From a bacterium (GTDB taxonomy: Bacteria > JACRDZ01 > JAJRWM01), in assembly GCA_024276815.1 (NCBI GenBank), contig JAJRWM010000216.1, positions 1 through 18,992 on the forward strand: a DNA stretch of 18,992 bases. Reading direction: 5' to 3'. A program made the position numbers and the translations under genes. A model generated the notes under the pieces. It was not told the origin of the DNA, searched no databases, and was given only the letters and a program-made list of their open reading frames with translations. Shown piece after piece: positions 14,642 through 18,992 of this stretch. The first letter of the stretch is position 1; every line of letters begins with the position of its first letter.

Positions 14642-15340
14642 TTAAGCGCCTTTATTATAATATAAAGCCCCATTCTCAGTGTACCATCCTCCGGTAAAAA
14701 GAATAAAGCCATTTTTCAACAAAGTAGCCGTACGGTTCGCGCCTTTATAATAGGTTCGGCCAACCAGTTTGAAGTTATTGGCCAAAGGAGAATAAACCTC
14801 AACCGTGGAGAGGGGCTTCTTGCCCGAATTACCGTTGGCGAGCAAGACAAAACCATTGGCAACCAGGGTGGCGGTGTGCGCGTAGCGTGAGTTTTCCAGA
14901 GGGGGAGCCGCGACGCTCATGTTTTGTGAAGGGTTGTATAATTCACTACAAAACAACGTTTTGGAACCATTTTTACCACCAGCGATTAATACCCGGCCGT
15001 CGTTCAGCAAGGTCGCGGTGTGTTGACTCCTGGGATTATCCAGAGTAGCGTTATTAAGAAACATTTCTTTTTTCACATCATAGATCTCGCATCGGTTTAA
15101 AGGAACAAAGCGATCCAGTTCAGCGATGTAAGTTTCTCCGCCGGCAATAAACAGATCTCCATTTTTCAACAAGGTCGCGGTATGCGCTCTCCGGTTGATA
15201 TTCAGGTTGGACGCGTAATCCACCTCAAACCCAACTAATCGGGAGGGAGAGTTAAGCAGAAACCGGGGGGTGCAGCCGGATAAAAAGAGACAGAAGGCTA
15301 ACGAAAAGCAAACAACAATTTTTATTATTTTTTTCAACAT
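14642..15340 (-). CDS. Kelch-repeat lipoprotein, N-terminal part (blades 1-4), ended by an in-frame TAA
   Basis: ATG 15340 is chosen over GTG 15349 because it gives a compact lipoprotein signal (MLKKIIKIVV then a hydrophobic stretch) with lipobox LSGC and acylated Cys23; Thr at +2 suggests the outer membrane. Four kelch units follow, with RRAHTATLL, SQHTATLL, YAHTATLV and ANRTATLL. The TAA at 14644-14642 is codon 233, inside GA*LYDP. In the other blades this column is always Glu (CEIYDV, SELYNP, VEVYSP, AEIYDP, AEIYNV), so a Glu codon is expected. Full length with the site read as sense would be 393 aa. Kelch propellers are protein- or glycan-binding scaffolds. The gene heads the operon with the Cache protein and the O-antigen ligase. 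Confidence 0.78.
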   Translation of the reverse strand: MLKKIIKIVVCFSLAFCLFLSGCTPRFLLNSPSRLVGFEVDYASNLNINRRAHTATLLKNGDLFIAGGETYIAELDRFVPLNRCEIYDVKKEMFLNNATLDNPRSQHTATLLNDGRVLIAGGKNGSKTLFCSELYNPSQNMSVAAPPLENSRYAHTATLVANGFVLLANGNSGKKPLSTVEVYSPLANNFKLVGRTYYKGANRTATLLKNGFILFTGGWYTENGALYYNKGA

Positions 15341-15367
15341 AAATCTCACAATAATATTTGAACGCTA

Positions 15368-15376
15368 ATTTTAACA
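15368..15376 (-). promoter_or_regulatory. Possible extended -10 promoter for the kelch-Cache-ligase operon
   Basis: Read on the minus strand this is TGTTAAAAT, matching the extended -10 pattern TGnTAnAAT, 27 nt upstream of the kelch start. The -35 region is poor. It sits in the 134-nt gap between the GNAT stop and the kelch start. Weak evidence only. Confidence 0.25.
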
Positions 15377-15474
15377 AATATTCAGGATGTTTACCATCGT
15401 TACTCCCGCTTTATACCGCTATGTATGCTGGTATTGTTGTTCGCATCACGAATATCCCGGCCAGGCGGTTGGAA

Positions 15475-15945
15475 TCAGGGGACGTGTCTATCTTCGGGAA
15501 TAGTAAAAAGCATCGGAATTTCGTTGCAATCCATGTAATTTGTACAGTTTACACATTCCTGCCAGATTTTACTAGGTAAAATTTCCTTGTCTACTTTTCG
15601 GAAGCCTCTTTTTTCAAAAAAATCAGGTATGGGTGTCAGGACAAAAATCCGCCTTATGCCTAATTCGCCGGCTTCATCGAGCGCTTTATTTACCAACTTG
15701 TTACCTAAGCCCTTATTTTGAAATTCCGCTGAAACAGCCAGCGATTTAATCTCAGCCAGGTTTTCCCAGCACACATGAAGCGCGCAGCAACCTACGATTG
15801 AGCCTTTTTTTTCAACTAAAATAAAATCACGCAAATTCTCGTAGATCTGGATTGGCGAGCGGGGTAACACCAGGCGTTCTTTGGCGAAACCATTTATTAA
15901 CCGCTGGATGCTTTTGACGTCGTTATTATTGGCTTTTCTTATCAT
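15475..15945 (-). CDS. GNAT N-acetyltransferase, N-acetylglutamate synthase type
   Basis: The product is 156 aa from ATG 15945, with AAGG just upstream; the open frame extends 19 codons further without similarity. It begins MIRKANNNDVKSIQRLI and contains LPRSPIQIYENLRDF, VGCCALHVCWENLAEIKSLAV, the acetyl-CoA loop QNKGLGNKLV, a VLTPIPDFFEKRGF block, and the Cys-containing ending KIWQECVNCTNYMDCNEIPM. This pattern is that of the short single-domain acetyltransferases that acetylate glutamate to start arginine synthesis in many bacteria (often annotated argA or the acetyltransferase of ArgH(A)). It is transcribed away from wecB across a 149-bp divergent spacer. No other arginine gene is near. 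It ends TGA. Confidence 0.82.
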   Translation of the reverse strand: MIRKANNNDVKSIQRLINGFAKERLVLPRSPIQIYENLRDFILVEKKGSIVGCCALHVCWENLAEIKSLAVSAEFQNKGLGNKLVNKALDEAGELGIRRIFVLTPIPDFFEKRGFRKVDKEILPSKIWQECVNCTNYMDCNEIPMLFTIPEDRHVP

Positions 15946-16026
15946 TACCTTAAACCGCTTTTGATTTTCGATTATCTTATTTGAGCGGCTTGAAAAAGTC
16001 AAGTCCCAACAAGTCTTAAACCGGGT

Positions 16027-16056
16027 TTGTTAGGTGGGTTGAATCTATGTTAAGAT
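16027..16056 (+). promoter_or_regulatory. Possible sigma70-type promoter for wecB
   Basis: TTGTTA (16027-16032) and TAAGAT (16051-16056) are separated by 18 nt, and the -10 box lies about 38 nt before ATG 16095. This is the divergent spacer between the GNAT gene and wecB. Matches are moderate and untested. Confidence 0.35.
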
Positions 16057-16094
16057 AGCCTCTGCCTGAAAAAACAGAATTGAAGGTTAGTGAT

Positions 16095-16223
16095 ATGAAA
16101 AACATTTTATTTGTCTTTGGCACCCGACCTGAAGCGATTAAACTGGCGCCGCTGATCAGGGCTTTTCGGGAATATAATAATGATTTTAGGGTAAAAGTGT
16201 GTGTGACAGCTCAGCATCGGTAA
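16095..16223 (+). pseudogene. wecB: wecB N-terminal segment (42 codons) ended by an in-frame TAA
   Basis: ATG 16095, with GAAGGT upstream, opens a frame reading [20 protein letters not shown] and on to CVTAQHR, which is the standard WecB/MnaA N-terminus, including the GTRPEAIK nucleotide-binding loop. TAA at 16221-16223 is codon 43. In homologues the next residues are (E or Q)MLDQVL, and the frame continues exactly so after the stop. The segment alone is too short to function. Reading the codon as sense gives 376 residues, the usual WecB length. Confidence 0.8.
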
Positions 16224-17225
16224 ATGCTGGACCAGGTGCTGGAGTTCTTTGACATACGAACTGATTACGACCTTGATCTGATGAGGCCCGATCAAACCCT
16301 GTTTGATATCACCGCCCGGGGGCTTAAGGGGCTGGAGGCAGTGCTGGACGACTTTAATCCCGACCTGGCGCTGGTGCATGGGGACACGACAACGGCTTTC
16401 GTCGGCGCGCTGGCCGCCAGTTACAGGAAGATCAGCGTGGCTCATGTCGAGGCCGGGTTGAGGAGGTACAATAAACATTCGCCGTTTCCCGAGGAGATAA
16501 ACCGCAAACTGGCCGGGCATTTAGCCGATTATCATTTCGCGCCGACCCTGAAAGCGAAGCGTTGTCTCGAAAACGAGGGCATCAAGGAAAATGTCCGGGT
16601 GGTTGGCAACACGGTAATTGACGCGCTGTATCTGGCTTTGGAGATAATCAGAAAAACTGGCGAACGCAATTATCGTGAGCATTTTGATTATCTTGATTTT
16701 TCCCGCAAGCTGATTTTAATTACCGGTCACCGGAGAGAAAGCTTTGGTCAGCCTTTTGAAAACATCTGTAACGCTTTGCAGGAACTTTCAGGGAAGTTCC
16801 CCGACCTTGAAATGGTCTATCCGGTTCACCTTAATCCTCATGTCCGGGAGCCGGTAAACCGAATACTCAAAAACAATCCCCGGATCCATCTGGTTGAACC
16901 CCTGGAATATCCATATCTTGTCTGGTTGATGAATAAATCGTATTTTGTCTTGACTGATTCCGGCGGCATCCAGGAGGAGGCTCCGTCTTTGGGTAAACCG
17001 GTACTTGTCATGAGAGAGGTTACTGAGAGGACGGAAGGTATTGATGGCGGCACCGCCAGGCTGGTCGGCACTGACCGGGATGTCATTGTCGCTGAAGCGT
17101 CAAAGTTACTGAATGATGATAATGAGTATCTGAAAATGTCTCGGGCGGTTAACCCCTACGGAGATGGAGACACCAGCGCTAAAATTGTTCAGATTATCTT
17201 GAAAGAATATGCGGGAAAACCTTAG
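16224..17225 (+). CDS. wecB: UDP-N-acetylglucosamine 2-epimerase (non-hydrolysing), body after the in-frame TAA
   Basis: The enzyme interconverts UDP-GlcNAc and UDP-ManNAc, providing ManNAc-type sugars for surface polysaccharide. From MLDQVLEFF onward the family blocks are all present: LVHGDTTTAF (Asp97 of the full frame), HVEAGLR (Glu119), PEEINRKLAGHLADYHFAPT, VVGNTVIDAL, ITGHRRESFG (His212, catalytic region), YPVHLNPHVREPV, and TDSGGIQEEAPSLGKPVLVMR. Starting at ATG 16224, which directly follows the TAA (TAAATG), gives 333 aa but lacks the GTRPE loop, so such a product would probably be inactive. Reinitiation there is possible. It ends TAG. The wzz-type gene follows after ~300 nt, consistent with a polysaccharide locus. 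Confidence 0.9.
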   Translation: MLDQVLEFFDIRTDYDLDLMRPDQTLFDITARGLKGLEAVLDDFNPDLALVHGDTTTAFVGALAASYRKISVAHVEAGLRRYNKHSPFPEEINRKLAGHLADYHFAPTLKAKRCLENEGIKENVRVVGNTVIDALYLALEIIRKTGERNYREHFDYLDFSRKLILITGHRRESFGQPFENICNALQELSGKFPDLEMVYPVHLNPHVREPVNRILKNNPRIHLVEPLEYPYLVWLMNKSYFVLTDSGGIQEEAPSLGKPVLVMREVTERTEGIDGGTARLVGTDRDVIVAEASKLLNDDNEYLKMSRAVNPYGDGDTSAKIVQIILKEYAGKP

Positions 17226-17524
17226 ATACCAAGGCGCGAAAAACGCTGAATATTGCCAACAAGTAACTCCAGGGCGAAATTCAGGCTTTACGCTCTTAAT
17301 TAGGACTGGCGACAATACTTCAAGAAGAACAATCGATAACCATACAACCTAAATGTCTGATTAGAGAGAAAAGGTTTTACTCGGTTAAAATTTCATGCTA
17401 AAATTCTTCCTCTTAACGATTTCGAACTGGCGGTTAAGGAATTGCGGGCACAGGTAAATCGGCGTTAAGCATCATCATGTTTTAATAATTAATGTTTTAT
17501 CAATCTATCTTTTATGGAGAACAA
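17226..17524. other. Intergenic region between wecB and wzz, no confident gene
   Basis: The 299 nt are AT-rich toward the right end and presumably hold the wzz promoter, but no clear -35/-10 pair stands out. A stretch open from 17361 to TAA 17466-17468 translates to 35 residues of protein-like character (LERKGFTRLKFHAKILP then NDFELAVKELRAQVNRR) with no usable start codon. It could be the tail of a decayed gene; I do not recognise it. Confidence 0.3.
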
Positions 17525-18727
17525 ATGAGCAGTGAGCAAAGAGTAGCTGATTGTGTTGAGAGAGAAGTTGATCTCTATGAGTTGTTTCTGATAATTAAAA
17601 GAAAATGGAAATTAATTCTCAGTATTTTTCTGGTATCCGTGCTTCTTACCGGGATTATTAGTTTTTTAAGCCCACCGCTATACCGAATAAAAGTCACCAT
17701 TGTTCCCGGCTGGCTCGATAAAACGGCTGAAGGCCGGGTCATCCTTGTTGATTCTGTTGAAAACATCATCTCCGCGATCGAGAACGGTAGCTATAATATG
17801 AATATTATAAAGGCGCTGAGAATTCAGGACGATCTATCGCTGGACGACCTGGAATTCGAGGTTGAGCGTTCGGAAGATTCGGACGTTATCCATATAAGTA
17901 ACGATGCTTTTGATTCATCACTGGGTAGAAATATCAGCGAGGAACTGCTAGCCCAGATAAAAGTTTTCTATAACGATCGGGTCGAATTGCGAAAAGAGAA
18001 AATAGACAAATTAATCCATTTATTAAGGAACAAAATACTGGCGATAAAGAACAAGGTCATCAACGTGGAAAATGAGAAGGATCAAATTAAAAACGATAAA
18101 AGCAAAGTTGAGAATGAAAAAAAGAGAATCAAGAAAGAAATTGAACTGCTGAAAGAAAAAATAGCCGTGTTGAAGGAAACCGGCGCGGCTTTAACATCTC
18201 AACTGCTCTACGTAAAAGAGAATACCAAGGTTATGGGAGAAGAAAAGAAGGCCTTGTTGAAAGAAAGCGGCCAGAAAAACGCTATGGCTCTGCTGTTATA
18301 TTCCAACACCATCCAGCAGAATATCTCTTACATTGACCGGTTAAGCTCACAGATTGGCCAGAACAAGCTGGAGTTACAGAGAGCCTTGACAGATATCGAC
18401 AAGTTTGAGCTTAAGCTGATGGATAAGGATACCGATCTGAAAAACCTGGATCTTAAGTTAGATAAACTGGACATAAAAACCAAAGACGTGGAAGCTGAAA
18501 TTAACAATTCAGAACAGTTAATTAAAAGCCGCGAACTGGATAAGCAGCTAATCGAGGGAGTAAGGGTACTCCAGCAACCTACTGTAGACCCGACACCGGT
18601 AAAACCAAAGATCAAGCGCAACATTTTAATCGCGGCTTTAGCGTCGCTTTTCTTTGGTGTGATTTTATCTTTATTCATTGAATGGTTTGATGAAAAAAAA
18701 CAAGCAAGTCATGAAGGAAAGAGATAG
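17525..18727 (+). CDS. Wzz/GumC-type polysaccharide chain-length or export protein with a long coiled coil
   Basis: The product is 400 aa from ATG 17525, chosen because TATGGAGAAC precedes it at good spacing; an upstream in-frame ATG at 17492 has none. The N-terminus contains DLYELFLIIKRKWKLI followed by a membrane segment (~residues 27-47) and SPPLYRIKVTI, the Wzz domain signature. The periplasmic part has a predicted coiled coil from ~160 to 350, very rich in Lys, Glu, Asp and Asn. The C-terminus has QQPTVDPTPVKPK, a second membrane segment (~370-390) and a short cytoplasmic tail. No tyrosine kinase domain is attached. Such proteins set glycan length or form the periplasmic part of Wzx/Wzy export systems. 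Context with wecB and a flippase supports this. It ends TAG. Confidence 0.85.
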   Translation: MSSEQRVADCVEREVDLYELFLIIKRKWKLILSIFLVSVLLTGIISFLSPPLYRIKVTIVPGWLDKTAEGRVILVDSVENIISAIENGSYNMNIIKALRIQDDLSLDDLEFEVERSEDSDVIHISNDAFDSSLGRNISEELLAQIKVFYNDRVELRKEKIDKLIHLLRNKILAIKNKVINVENEKDQIKNDKSKVENEKKRIKKEIELLKEKIAVLKETGAALTSQLLYVKENTKVMGEEKKALLKESGQKNAMALLLYSNTIQQNISYIDRLSSQIGQNKLELQRALTDIDKFELKLMDKDTDLKNLDLKLDKLDIKTKDVEAEINNSEQLIKSRELDKQLIEGVRVLQQPTVDPTPVKPKIKRNILIAALASLFFGVILSLFIEWFDEKKQASHEGKR

Positions 18728-18771
18728 GAATTCTCTTTTGGAGAACGAAGGAAATTTCTCAAGAAATAATA

Positions 18772-18992
18772 TTGTCTAAATGGAAGACCAAACTTACTGT
18801 TTTTTTTAATAAAGGGCTTGTAAAAGATACTATCTGGACAACCATTTTCAATACCATTGGTAAAAGCTTCGGATTTTTGATACCTTTTTTCCTGGCCGCC
18901 TGGTTTGGTATCAGCGCTGAGACAGACGCTTTCTTTTTTGCCTATGGTTTGATTCTTTTGCTCTCCGGGATATTCGCTCCCGTAGTAGAGAG
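18772..18992 (+). CDS. MurJ/Wzx-like polysaccharide or lipid flippase, N-terminal fragment
   Basis: The frame runs off the window end, leaving about 73 residues. It reads KDTIWTTIFNTIGKSFGFL, then IPFFLAAWFGISAETDAFFF, then a second hydrophobic segment ending in GIFAPVVE. The FG(x)SAETDAFF motif is characteristic of the MurJ/MVF branch of the MOP flippase superfamily, which translocates lipid-linked sugars across the inner membrane. The likely start is TTG 18772 (LSKWKTKL); there is no in-frame ATG upstream, and the wzz gene ends 44 nt before. A purine-rich GAAGGAAA lies rather far upstream at ~18747, so the start is uncertain. Following wecB and wzz, a glycan-unit flippase is likelier than peptidoglycan MurJ. 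Confidence 0.78.
   Translation, partial: MSKWKTKLTVFFNKGLVKDTIWTTIFNTIGKSFGFLIPFFLAAWFGISAETDAFFFAYGLILLLSGIFAPVVE

Noticed and set aside
1187-17225. Complete reassignment of TAA to a sense codon in this organism.
   Set aside because: The oxidoreductase, arsS, the ligase and the Cache gene all end naturally at TAA, two of them with a tightly coupled next gene. Only context-dependent readthrough, mutation or error remains.
17361-17468. A short protein-like stretch upstream of wzz.
   Set aside because: It has no start codon and only 35 codons; it could be a gene remnant, but there is nothing to identify it, so it is only mentioned in the intergenic entry.

Overview
This is a protein-coding window of intermediate GC content from an uncultured-looking Gram-negative bacterium. 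The Gram-negative call rests on a lipobox lipoprotein, LolA-like periplasmic proteins, a Wzz-type chain-length protein and an O-antigen-ligase-like protein. The phylum cannot be fixed from the sequence. No tRNA, rRNA, CRISPR array, transposase or phage gene was seen.

Layout. (1) Positions 1-3.7 kb, plus strand: the 3' end of rlmN, a secreted LolA-like protein, leuA (2-isopropylmalate synthase), an FmdB-type zinc ribbon, a DUF1844 protein and the first ~26 codons of leuC, which then stops matching. (2) Positions 3.7-9.3 kb, minus strand: a cluster read right to left as TIGR04283-type glycosyltransferase, ArsS-like radical SAM enzyme, DUF3047 protein, DUF2064/TIGR04282-type transferase, FAD/NAD disulfide oxidoreductase and TVP38/TMEM64 membrane protein. 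This set resembles the arsenosugar or 'rSAM/selenodomain' neighbourhood of other bacteria. (3) Positions 9.7-15.3 kb, minus strand: a tightly packed operon of a kelch-propeller lipoprotein, a Cache/LolA-like/Cache-like periplasmic protein and a TPR-fused O-antigen ligase. (4) Positions 15.5-19 kb: a minus-strand N-acetylglutamate-synthase-type GNAT, then plus-strand wecB (UDP-GlcNAc 2-epimerase), a Wzz/GumC-type protein and the start of a MurJ/Wzx-like flippase. The last three form a surface-polysaccharide locus.

Three things stand out. First, three unrelated genes (leuA, the kelch lipoprotein and wecB) are each otherwise intact but interrupted by exactly one in-frame TAA. In the kelch protein the other blades show that this site should be Glu. 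TAA is still used as a terminator elsewhere in the window, so the options are leaky or programmed readthrough, fresh nonsense mutations, or sequence error. Second, a family of ~100-bp hairpin-bearing dispersed repeats occurs five times between 3.0 and 9.6 kb, always in the same orientation. One copy lies in frame inside the N-terminus of the DUF3047 ORF. Third, leuC is cut off at a junction that falls within ~10 bp of the TVP38 stop codon, which marks a rearrangement breakpoint.
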